Positions 41,680-50,496 of a stretch of DNA of 64,000 nucleotides are shown one piece after another (the first letter of the stretch is position 1; each line of letters opens with the position of its first letter). Position numbers and translations under genes: made by a program. Below the pieces are notes generated by a model. It did no database searches. It was given only the letters and a program-made list of their open reading frames with translations, and was not told where the DNA came from. This DNA is from Icerya purchasi. Lineage: Eukaryota; Arthropoda; Insecta; Hemiptera; Monophlebidae. The stretch is from contig CM077115.1 in the NCBI GenBank assembly GCA_039619475.1, positions 402,166,557 through 402,230,556 on the forward strand, written 5' to 3'.

Positions 41680-44068
41680 TTAGATTTCAATCTGGTGCGA
41701 GATTGAATGAATAAAAGAAGCTAGCATAGGAACAACTGACAAGGAAGGAAATGAGAGAACATAAGAGTCATTGTATGGAGTAGGAAGACGAAGATCCAAA
41801 AGCCGAGAATAAAAGAGAGAACGTTCTAAAGAGAGTGAGGAACATTTGAAGAAGACGTGATTTTTTTTTTTTTTTTTTTTTTTTTTCTTGTTTGGGTTTT
41901 TCCCTGGGCTTGTCAGCAACGGACGATTATCCATCAACATGTGTACATAGCAGCAATTAGGAATAACAAGGAATGGAATCTGACAAAGAATGCTATACCA
42001 AAGATGGAGAAACAATAACAATCAACGTCGAAAAATGCCAAACGTATGTATCCTGAAAATAAAAGAAATGACGAAGGTAAGAGCAAAAGGAGTTAGCTGT
42101 CCCATGTGATTGATATCACACTGAAAAAAGGAGTCCTCTGGGTGAAGAGGGCACCGTGGAGAAGAGACGAGGGAAAAACGATAAAGTGACGAAGGGAGAA
42201 AGGTATGACCGAAACGAAGACGACATATAGCGGTGATCAGGGGACGACAAAGGGAAGGAAACATGTCGAACCATCTGGTCAAAGAAATTAAGGGCTGAAC
42301 GGAAAGATAAAAGGAATTCGGATTTGAGAAAAGAGAAAAATAAATATCCTTCCATAATCTAAGGTGAAACTGTTTGGAAATATGATTAATATTGTGAGCG
42401 GAAAATTTATGAGGAGAATGTCCATTGGATGCTCCTGAGCGAGCCAAGGAATCAGCCACCTCATTACCCTCAATTCCAGCATGGCTAGGAATCCACAATA
42501 AATCAATTTGGATCGAACGGAACAGGAATAATTCGTGAATTAGATTGCGAATAAGGAGAATGAAAGGATCAAAAGAGGGCAACGGTAAGGGAGAAGAGAC
42601 CGCCTGCAAGACACTTTCAGAGTCAGCTATTAAAAGAAATTTATCCGAGAGGATAGAAGAGGAAGAGATAAAAAGAATTGCATGAAGTATGGCAGCAGAT
42701 TCAGCAGTAAATATAGAGCAGCAAGAAGGAAGTTTAAAGGATTCGGAGTAGTTGTGAGAAGGAAAAACAAAGGCGGCACCAACCCCATCAGCCCTCTTAG
42801 AACCATCAGTAAAAATAACGGAATGATTGGGAAATAAAGAGCTTAAAACCATGTGAAATTCAGATCTAACTATAGAGTGAGGAAGGAATTTGGCGGAACT
42901 TGACAAATGAAATACGTGAGGAGGATGTAAGAGACTGAAATAATTAAGAGAAAAGTAAGGAGATTTATCATAGGAGAAAATATCGGGAGAAAAATTGGCA
43001 AGACGAACAGAAATGAAAGATAAAATTGGAATTCTGTTGGGAGTAAAACGCCAGTTGTAAAAAATAGAGCAATAGGCAGCTATAATTCTAGAGGAAAAGG
43101 AGGGAAGGCGTTTGATTAGGAAACGATAGCCTAGATAGGATCTGCGGATGAACAAAGGGAGTGATTTGGATTCAGAGAGGATGGCAGGAATTGGAGTAGA
43201 TTTACGTGCACCCAGACAAAGACGAAGACAGGAATTTAGAATGCGGTCAAGCTTTAACAGAAGAGATTTAGAAGCGTTGCCGTATATATAGGAACAGTAG
43301 TCCAACTTAGAAAGAATAAGAGACTTATACAATAAGGAAAGAATGTAAGGATCACCACCCCACCTGTACGATGAGAGTGATTTTAAAAGATTAATCCTTT
43401 TAAGACAAGAAGTATACAGGCGACTAATATGTTCGTGAAAGGAAAGACGGCCGTTAAGAAGCACACCCAAATAACAGAAGCTCTCCACAAGAGGGACAGG
43501 ATAATGACTTAAGGTTAGATTGATTGAGGAAGGATTATATGGACGGAAAGTAAAAACCATGGCCGCGGATTTATGAGGAGAGACAAAAAGATGAATATTG
43601 AAAAGAGCATTTTCTATAGTGGCTAATGACCTATTTAGTTCTAAGACAGCATCTGTTAAGTTGCGAGAAGAAGAGTAAATAAGGATATCATCAGCATAGA
43701 ATAGGGACGATGAATTTAATGGAAGAGAAGCAATATGAGAAGTATAGATGTTGAAGAGAGTAGGACTAAGACAGGAACCCTGAGGAAGACCACAAAAAAC
43801 TTTTCTTGAAGTGGAATAACAAGAAGTGGATAGATGTACAGTCCGGCTTTGGAAGAGATTAATAATAAGGGAAACAACACAGTCCGGAAGATGCAGTGAC
43901 AGCATTATATTTCTGAGAGTAGGGAGGTGGACATTGTCAAATGCACTGGAAACATCAATAAAGGCTACGATAGTAAAATTTTTGTTTATATAGAAATTAT
44001 AAATGTCAGAAAGGAAAACACTAATGCAATCAGGAGGACCAAGACAGGGACGGAAACCGAACATATTA
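41680..44068 (-). pseudogene. I-like LINE ORF2, second half: RT, RNase H, zinc-binding tail
   Basis: The frame continues ORF2 beyond the mariner (44082-42022, 686 codons including a few mariner bases). RT has 'FIDVSSAFDNVHL', 'CGLPQGSCLSPTLF' and the catalytic 'FYADDILIY' (residues 128-136). RNase H has Asp425 (IFTDGSK), Glu461 (FTAESAAIL), Asp487 (LIADSESVL), His534 and Asp544 (IPSHAGIEGNEVADSLARS), all present. The frame is then broken by a poly(A) insertion at 41861-42103 within 'CDINH'. ORF2 resumes at 41858 as 'HVFFKCSSLSLERSLFYSRL' and ends at 41680. RT and RNase H look undamaged, so insertion of other elements is what disabled it. Confidence 0.85.
41861..42103 (-). mobile_element. Short poly(A)-tailed insertion (SINE or LINE 3' end)
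   Basis: About 243 bp on the minus strand, ending in CCCAGGGAAAAACCCAAAC and a poly(A), seen as T at 41861-41886. The tail motif is shared with the RTE-like 3' end at 25127-25150. It splits the zinc-binding tail of ORF2; the flanks AATCACRT on either side fit a short target duplication. It has no coding frame and the head is unclassified, so it may be a SINE that uses an RTE-like LINE's tail. Confidence 0.65.
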
Positions 44069-44991
44069 CTAGGGTGATTCAAATATAAACCGGAATTTCG
44101 TCATAAAAATTTTTATTTTATAATTACAGTGCTCATATTTTTTACAATTTTTCGAGATAACCCCCCTCGCACGCTACGTACTTTTTCCACCTCTCCGGCA
44201 ATTTTTTTATTCCTTTTTCGTAAAAATCTCGCGGCTTGTCACATAGCCATTTGCGCACGAATGATTCCACCTCATCGTTGCTGTCGAAACGTTGTCCACC
44301 AAGTGCTTCTTTCAATGGGCCAAACAAATAATAATCACAAGGCGACAAATCTGGACTGTAAGGAGGATGTTCAAGTGTTTCCCAGCCCAATTCGGTCAAT
44401 GTCTCCATCGCTTCCCAACGAGTGAATTTCTGTTCAAAATTCAGAAGTCTTGGCACCCATCTGGCTGCAATTTTGCGATAACCTAGCCGATCATGAATTA
44501 TTGTCTCAATACTACCTATGCTGATGCCCAATTCGTCGGTCATATCGCGTACACGGACGCGTCGGTCAGCCAAAATGAGTTGTTCGATGGCTTTGACGTG
44601 TTCATCTGTAATGCTGGTTTTTGGGCGCCGCGCATGTGGTACTCGTATGTTTGACACCACTTCACGTCCTTTTCGAAACGCGGAACACCACTCGTACACT
44701 TGAGTTTTGGAGAGACACTCATCGCCGAAGTGTTCGCGTAATTTTCGGTAAATTTCCACGGATTTTACGTCGTCTTTGACTAAAAAACGAATAATGATGC
44801 GTTGCGCAACAGACACTGGTACTTCTTTTTCACTCATGGCTCTAACTACACTAAAAAGTGAGCTTACGCGGTTCTAATTGCTCTACACGCTTCGTAACAA
44901 ACCGGTCTAACTGCCAGTGTAACCACTTTTTCCACAATAAATTTTTCGCGTGTTTATTTCAAAATTCCGGTTTATATTTGAACCACCCTCG
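44069..44991 (-). mobile_element. Mariner element, internally deleted
   Basis: A 923-bp element flanked by TA (44067-44068 and 44992-44993). Inverted ends share GGGTGRTTCAAATATAAACC and the following GGAATTT. It encodes a shortened transposase on the minus strand. It sits inside ORF2 of the surrounding LINE between '..NNLIPN' and 'MFGFRPCLG', so it inserted after the LINE. Confidence 0.95.
44142..44837 (-). CDS. Mariner transposase lacking the catalytic centre
   Basis: A 231-residue open frame from ATG 44837 (MSEKEVPVSVAQRIIIRF). The N-terminal HTH pair is complete ('EIYRKLREHFGDECLSKTQV', 'VPHARRPKTSITDEHV', 'DMTDELGISIGSIETIIHDR', 'RKIAARWVPRLLN'). After 'FEQKF' the frame jumps to 'ELGWETLEHPPYSPDLSPCD', the segment with the third catalytic Asp, and runs to 'VACEGGYLEKL'. 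About 110-115 residues with the first two catalytic Asp (TGDE and HDNA regions) are missing compared with the usual ~345. The deletion kept the frame. The product could bind ends but not cut; such truncated forms can act as inhibitors in principle, which is inference here. Confidence 0.9.
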   Translation of the reverse strand: MSEKEVPVSVAQRIIIRFLVKDDVKSVEIYRKLREHFGDECLSKTQVYEWCSAFRKGREVVSNIRVPHARRPKTSITDEHVKAIEQLILADRRVRVRDMTDELGISIGSIETIIHDRLGYRKIAARWVPRLLNFEQKFTRWEAMETLTELGWETLEHPPYSPDLSPCDYYLFGPLKEALGGQRFDSNDEVESFVRKWLCDKPRDFYEKGIKKLPERWKKYVACEGGYLEKL

Positions 44992-44993
44992 TA

Positions 44994-46600
44994 TTAGGAA
45001 TTAAGTTATTATGTTCGAGAAACCAGACAATCCGTTTATTTAACATGCTCTCAAAGAGCTTCCCTAAACAGGGAGCAAGTGAGATAGGACGAAAAGAAGA
45101 GGAGTTTTTCTTTGGTATGGGTATAACGATAAAGGAATTCCAAGAAGGAGGAGTGGAACAAGAAAGAAGAAAAGAATTATATATATTAAGAAGAGTCTCA
45201 AGAGATTGAATAGAGAGGTTTTTTATAATAAGAAAAGATATACCATCAATACCAGGGGAGGATTTGGAGGAGGACTTACTTAAAGAAGCACGAAGTTCAT
45301 TAAGACTAAAGCTAGAAGATAAAAAGTGAGAAGTAGAATTAATAGAAGGAGAAGGAGAATGAAGCTCTTCGAGGCTGGGGACATAGGAAGGAGCTACGGA
45401 GTCCATGAATGAAATGAGGCTATCTTTCGGGATATTAAGATAAGAAGGTCGTTCCGATAAAGGAGTTCTAAACGCTTTAGCCATTTTCCAGACATGAGTC
45501 ATTGGAGTAGAGCGGGAGAAAGAAGAACAGAACTTTATCCAAGCGGCTCTTTTTGAGCGTTTAAGAACGAACCTAGCCTTAGCATTAGCTCTTTTATGTG
45601 CAAGGAAGTTGGGAAAAGAAGGACAGGAGCGAAAAGATCTAAAAGTGGAAGTATAGAGATCGAACGCAGACTTGCAATCATTATTCCACCACAGGGATGA
45701 AGCATATATAGATCTATTTTTTAATGAAGAATGGTACGGAGGAGCAGATAAGGAAAGAGCAAAGGAAATAGATTGAGTGAATGACTGATATTGGGATATA
45801 GGATTCCTGTCAACATTGATAAAAGGAAGAAATGAATCGACAATACGGCGAAACATCGACAAATCGGTTTTAGGAAGGTACCATTGAGGAGTATGAAAGA
45901 GTTCAGGCTGCACAGGAGGAGAAAAGTTGTTAAGGGATATGATAATGGGAACATGGTCGCTTCCAAATGTGCCATTTAAGGTTTTCCACGAACAGTTAAA
46001 ACCGAGGTTAGGAGATGTAAAGGTTAAGTCAATTGAACTAAACGTAGTTGGATTCCTATAGAAGGTAGGAGAATTATCATTCAGCAAAAAAAGATTATTA
46101 CGGAGAAAAATGTCTTCAAGAATAACACCGTTACTATTATAATTGGAGCAACCCCAAAAAGGAGAACGAGCGTTCCAGTCTCCTTCTATAATAAAAGGGG
46201 AAGGAAGCGAATCAAAAAAAGCAGAAAAAGGAAAGTTCCGAAGATCAAAATTAGGAGGAATGTAGACAGAGATAAAGTTAAGAGGACAAGCAGAGTTGTT
46301 AGGGATGGAAATATGAACTAAATTAGGAAGTAGGGAGGAGGATGAACTGAATAAGCGAATATTGTGAGAATAGAAAAGAATGTCATTTCTAATCAAAACA
46401 GCAGCTCCTCCATAGCCATCATTTCGACAGGAACTGACTAAGGTGAAACCTTTAAAGTTGATGTCAGAAGAATCCTTTAACCATATCTCAGAAAGCAAAG
46501 CCACGCCGATTTTGTGAAAGTCCAGCAAGCCCTCCAAAGCATCCTTGTTGACTCTAAGACTGCGACAATTCCATTGCAGAATATTAAGTTTGTAAGCCAT
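44994..46600 (-). pseudogene. I-like LINE ORF2, first half: endonuclease and RT fingers
   Basis: ATG at 46600. The endonuclease is complete: 'LQWNCRS' (Asn11), 'LLSEIWL' (Glu38), 'RNDGYGGAAVLIR', 'EGDWNARSPFWGC' (Asp141, Asn143), 'SSIDLTF' (Asp190) and 'GSDHVPI' (Asp215, His216). The linker contains 'LWWNNDCKSAF', then RT 'SPGIDGISFLIIKNL', 'FIVIPIPKKNSS', 'FRPISLAPCLGKLFESMLNK'. The frame enters the mariner at 44993 and stops within it after 7 foreign residues. Joined to 41680-44068 it would form one ORF2; the break is caused only by the mariner. Confidence 0.9.
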
Positions 46601-46904
46601 TATGAATATAGATCAGGAGTAAATTAAGATAGACGAAGACATGATGATGAGAGTGAGGGTAGGTAAAAAAGTATAATGGGTTAATATAAAAATTATATGA
46701 TAGGGCAGTAGGGGAACGGGATAAAAAAAAAAAAAAAAAAAAAAATGAAGTAAGAGAATGGAACACATGGAAAGGAAAAATGTACAATTTATAAAGGATG
46801 AAAAATGTAAAAGAGGAGAAAAAGAGAGAATAAAAAAACAAAAACAAATAAACAAATATAGTTCAGAATATAACAAAATTTGAAATGTTGTATACGTTAA
46901 TATA
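46601..46904 (-). other. ORF1-ORF2 gap of the LINE
   Basis: Non-coding, with about 25 consecutive A/T bases at 46721-46745. A similar purine-rich gap separates the ORFs of the 19377-22980 LINE. Confidence 0.6.
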
Positions 46905-48569
46905 TTACAAGGCATGAGGCATAAAGCTCTGGAGCAAAAATTGAAGAGATTTTTCAAGTTCGGATGAAGCTGCAATGTTATGTCTAGCTAAGAGCTGTAT
47001 GAATGCAGAGGAGAAAGACTCAACTGGGGAGGAAATTTGCGAGGGCGTCTCATTAAAAGAATCATCAGAAGTAACAAGATCAGCAGAGTTATTCAAATTA
47101 ATGGCATTAGATTTCAAAGCCCAACCATTAGATGGAAAAGGTATGAGATTGGACGATAGAGACGGAAATTGAGGAGAAGTTTTAGTTTGCGGTTTTTTAT
47201 TAGATTGACGAGGAAAGTACTGGCCTTTTATTGACTTTGGTGCTCTCATGTGAGGAAACATTTTTTCAGATGAAGGATTTGTTAATGAAGAGACTGGATC
47301 CCTGGGTTGAGCTGCGGCTCTGTCAGCGTAAGAAAAGGCTGATGATGCGAAAGATTTACTTTTCATATCGCAAGCTTCTTGGAACGGAATGTTCTCATAG
47401 GCCATAATACGTTTTATCTCCTTTTGTCGAAGCCATTCAGGGCAGCGTCGATCCGAAGACCGATGATCCCCTCTGCAATTTCGGCATACGGGAACGGAAT
47501 TAATCGAAGGGCATTCTGAGATTGAATGTTTGTCGCTGCAATGAACGCAGAAAGTTGAGGTACTACGACAAAGATTAGAAATATGACCAAAACGATGGCA
47601 CTTATTACATTGAATAGGAGATCTAATACTGGGCGATACCTGAAAAATTAATCTAAAAATAGAGATATGGGAAGGAAGAACGGAGGAAACAAATTTAATC
47701 TCTACCGATCGAGTGGGCAGACGAACACCATCCACGTTTTTAGAAATTCTCCTAACTGAAACAACAGGAATGGACGAGGAGATACCTTCCATGATATATT
47801 CCTCCGAAAAGGAAGCATGCACATCAGAAATTATTCCGAATCGGAAGAAAACATGATTGGGTACGAATGCTTTAAGACTATTTTTCCTCATAAAATCATG
47901 TTGATCTAAGAATTTATTAGCCGTAACCGCAGAGGGGAATAAAACCGATAAGCGGTTCTCACCTTGTTTTTTGACGTTTAAACATTCCGTAGTTGAATTA
48001 AACAGCAATTTAGCTATGGCCAAGGGATGTGCATTTGCAATATTTTTTTCGAGATGCTCTAAATATATTAGAAAAGGACCAGGGTGGTCTAACGGAAAGG
48101 CAAGTTCTTTATTAATATTATTACTAACCATATCGTTGACATCATTATTATTATTACTATCATTATTATTATTATTACTATTATTATTATTATTATTATT
48201 ACTATTGTTATTATTGTTATTATTATTATTATTATTATTACTATTACCACTATTGTTAGTGTTCTCTTGTGAATTGCTAATATTAAAGTTTTTGATTGCT
48301 TCAAAGGCATTAGAATTATTACTATTTTTACTATTATTATTGTTTGAATTATTGCTATTATTGCTATTAATTTTATTGGGAAGTTTGGATACATCGGACT
48401 GCGACAGTCGCAAATCCTTATTGGGGAATGACGTAACTGGCGAGAGAGGATCAGAAGGTTTGCGTTTCATGGAAACGTCAACTTCCATCAGGGGAAGAGA
48501 TAACCCCGTCTTTAACGGTTTAGTATCTTTAGAGGAGGCCGCCTGGCGGCCCCCACTAGACGAGCTCAT
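46905..48569 (-). CDS. I-like LINE ORF1 (gag-like) with poly-Asn tract and three zinc knuckles
   Basis: An intact 554-codon frame from ATG 48569 (MSSSSGGRQAASSKDTKPLK). Residues about 65-150 are Asn-rich, encoded by an (AAT)n-type microsatellite (48110-48370). The middle has 'LSVLFPSAVTANKFLDQHDF' and 'VSVRRISKNVDGVRLPTRSV', resembling the RRM-like region of such proteins. The C-terminal part has three knuckles: CNKCHRFGHISNLC, CVHCSDKHSISEC and CRNCRGDHRSSDRRC, then 'RIMAYENIPFQEA'. It binds and packages element RNA. Similar in order to ORF1 at 21110-22951. It is the only undamaged ORF1 in the window. Confidence 0.9.
   Translation of the reverse strand: MSSSSGGRQAASSKDTKPLKTGLSLPLMEVDVSMKRKPSDPLSPVTSFPNKDLRLSQSDVSKLPNKINSNNSNNSNNNNSKNSNNSNAFEAIKNFNISNSQENTNNSGNSNNNNNNNNNNNNSNNNNNNNSNNNNNDSNNNNDVNDMVSNNINKELAFPLDHPGPFLIYLEHLEKNIANAHPLAIAKLLFNSTTECLNVKKQGENRLSVLFPSAVTANKFLDQHDFMRKNSLKAFVPNHVFFRFGIISDVHASFSEEYIMEGISSSIPVVSVRRISKNVDGVRLPTRSVEIKFVSSVLPSHISIFRLIFQVSPSIRSPIQCNKCHRFGHISNLCRSTSTFCVHCSDKHSISECPSINSVPVCRNCRGDHRSSDRRCPEWLRQKEIKRIMAYENIPFQEACDMKSKSFASSAFSYADRAAAQPRDPVSSLTNPSSEKMFPHMRAPKSIKGQYFPRQSNKKPQTKTSPQFPSLSSNLIPFPSNGWALKSNAINLNNSADLVTSDDSFNETPSQISSPVESFSSAFIQLLARHNIAASSELEKSLQFLLQSFMPHAL
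48110..48370. repeat. (TTA/AAT)n trinucleotide tract inside ORF1
   Basis: Imperfect TTA/TTG triplets on the plus strand encode the poly-Asn/Ser region of ORF1. The opposite frames give the poly-Leu and poly-Ile chance peptides. Confidence 0.9.
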
Positions 48570-48950
48570 CGAATACGCAGATAAATAGGTAAATTACAAA
48601 ATAAATAAATAATTAAATAAAAAAAAATAAAATAAAATAAACAACTGAGATAAAATAAATAAATAAAAATAAATGAGACGAGTTAACTGTACGAAATAAA
48701 ATGAATATTACAAATCAAAACTGAAACAATAATCGAAATAGAAAGATAAACGGAACGAACTCACCGAATAAATCCTCATCAGCTGTCGAACACGATAAGA
48801 GATTAAACACGAGAACAAAAGACCGATCCGTACACTTACTACAAAAGATTCATGTTTCAAACATGTATCGGTAAAGTAACGAGATATATGTGCGATCCTA
48901 CTCTATGATCAGCCGAAAGATAACGCCAAAGCTCGACTAAACTACAGAAC
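48570..48950 (-). promoter_or_regulatory. 5' leader of the LINE, probable internal promoter
   Basis: Non-coding DNA upstream of ORF1, A-rich near ORF1 and less so beyond 48740. The 5' end of the element lies at about 48950 by composition only. Promoter function is inferred from the family. Confidence 0.35.
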
Positions 48951-49162
48951 GTAAAAATAATCATTTAAAATTTAATGCTGCCACTACGGTTTGTATCTGT
49001 GCGTACAAAGAAGTTTAAAAGTATTCCATGATTATTTTTTATTACTTTTGGTGTAAAAATTGTACAAGGTCATTAATATTATATTTAAATAAAAGATTTT
49101 TTTTTTTTTTTTTTCAGATAGCGCTGTAATTATGGGATGTTGAAATGTGAAATTTGATGTAT

Positions 49163-49412
49163 ATATAGGCTGCGATAGCATAACTTCCTTTTTTTAAAAT
49201 ACGCCATTTTTTTTCTACTAAATTTTTCTACAGAAATAATAACAGAAAATCGAAATAACATACTCCAAATCCCCCCCATTGGGGCAATATGTATGCTTCT
49301 TCCCTTCTCGCAGTTTTATTTCGATTTTCTGTTATTATTTCTCTTTAACAAAATTTAGTAGAAAAAAAGTGGCGCATTTTAAAAAAGGAAGTTATGCTGT
49401 CGCACCCTGTAT
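49163..49412. mobile_element. Foldback MITE with 100-bp inverted repeats
   Basis: The left arm (about 49165-49260) and the right arm (about 49313-49411, complement) share GCATAACTTCCTTTTTT, then TTTTTTTCTACTAAATTT and AATAATAACAGAAAATCGAA. A loop of about 50 bp separates them. The outer ends (TATAGGCTGCGA, and TATACAGGGTGCGACAG read from the right) lie at TA-rich sites. No coding. A Tc1/mariner-like MITE is likely. Confidence 0.8.
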
Positions 49413-50496
49413 AAGATGAAGCTAGTTTTTAAAAATTCAGATTAATTGTTTTCGATAAACAGCTTATTCGCTGTCCTATGGAAAATGTTCAGAACGCTAA
49501 ATCGCGCACCCACATTAGGTGAGCACTCAGTATTCGCGTAAAAACGCATTTATATTGATGAAACTGTTGAAACAAAGAGAAAACATAAGAAGAGGAAATT
49601 CTGGATTTATCAGTAATATACGAGAGAAATAATACATATACACTGAAAAGCGATCGGAAATTTGGTTCAATTTTGGCTATTTTGCAGAATGTTTTGGAAG
49701 ACGCTTAAAAAGTACTTTTGCACAGAATAGAGATGTTTCGGTGGAGAATTTGAAAGGCTGTTGGCGCCCGGGGGGAGGAAATTAATTTCAACACTGAAGT
49801 AGCAAAAACTACTTTTACCAATTTTTATAAACGAAACGATCGCCAATTTCACAGCAAATTACGCGCGAAATTGGAAAAAGCTGTGTCGAATGTTGTTGAT
49901 ATTTGTCGTCTTTGACATGTCTGCCTGGTTTAGAAAGTTAAGCCACATATCGTCATCGACGTCATACACGAATATGCGCTTAGGCTTCGCGTCTACCAGG
50001 CAAAATTGAAGATAGTCCGTATTAAAAAGGCCTGAATTTTTACAATTTCTGAATTTTTTTGATTAAAATTTTTTGACCTGTAGCGCTTAAGTTTTTAATC
50101 ATTAAAGGAATTTTACGAAAATAATGATAGGTTAAAGCCATTAAAAATACGGAAATTTTCATCCGAGAACGGCTTGCGTCATCATTTTAATATTTCAAAT
50201 CTGATTATCAGTCACTCGTAGTTAAATTTTCGTTTATATCGTGCACGGTTGCCTTTGTTTATAAAATTTGTATGTATATACAATGTTTTTCACTGCTTTT
50301 TGAGTGCGTAATTAATTTGTTACATGAAAAAAAAAAAAAAAGAGTCGTCGTGTTATAAGTTATAATTTAAAACTATTGTCGTAGTTATTTCGTCGGTCTT
50401 GTCCAACTGTTTGCGTTAAGGGAGAGGGAGGTATGGGATAACCACTTTGAAAAATCCCTTTTTTTTGAAAAATTTTAATATAAAAATATGTAGAAA
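49413..50496. other. Non-coding DNA
   Basis: No feature apart from a poly(A) run at 50328-50341. Confidence 0.45.

Larger units (their letters stand above)
41574..48950 (-). mobile_element. Long I-like LINE interrupted by a mariner and a poly(A) insert
   Basis: Read right to left: a 5' leader (about 48950-48570), ORF1 (48569-46905), a 304-bp gap with a poly(A)-rich tract, ORF2 (from 46600) and a 3' UTR ending 'TTGGCGTACCCAT' plus A tail (T at 41574-41604). Without the two insertions (44069-44991 and about 41861-42103) it is about 6.2 kb. ORF2 would then be one frame at the mariner site. The exact 5' end and target duplication were not found. Relics at 2910-4372, 28090-29035, 55652-56204 and 63400-64000 are of this group. 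Confidence 0.85.

Noticed and set aside
46584..46975. Phe-rich minus-strand frames between ORF1 and ORF2 of the LINE
   Set aside because: Translation of T/C-rich spacer; no similarity to a third LINE ORF.
47971..48588. 205-codon plus-strand frame with long poly-Leu
   Set aside because: Antisense of the Asn-rich ORF1; the Leu run is the complement of the AAT/AAC microsatellite.
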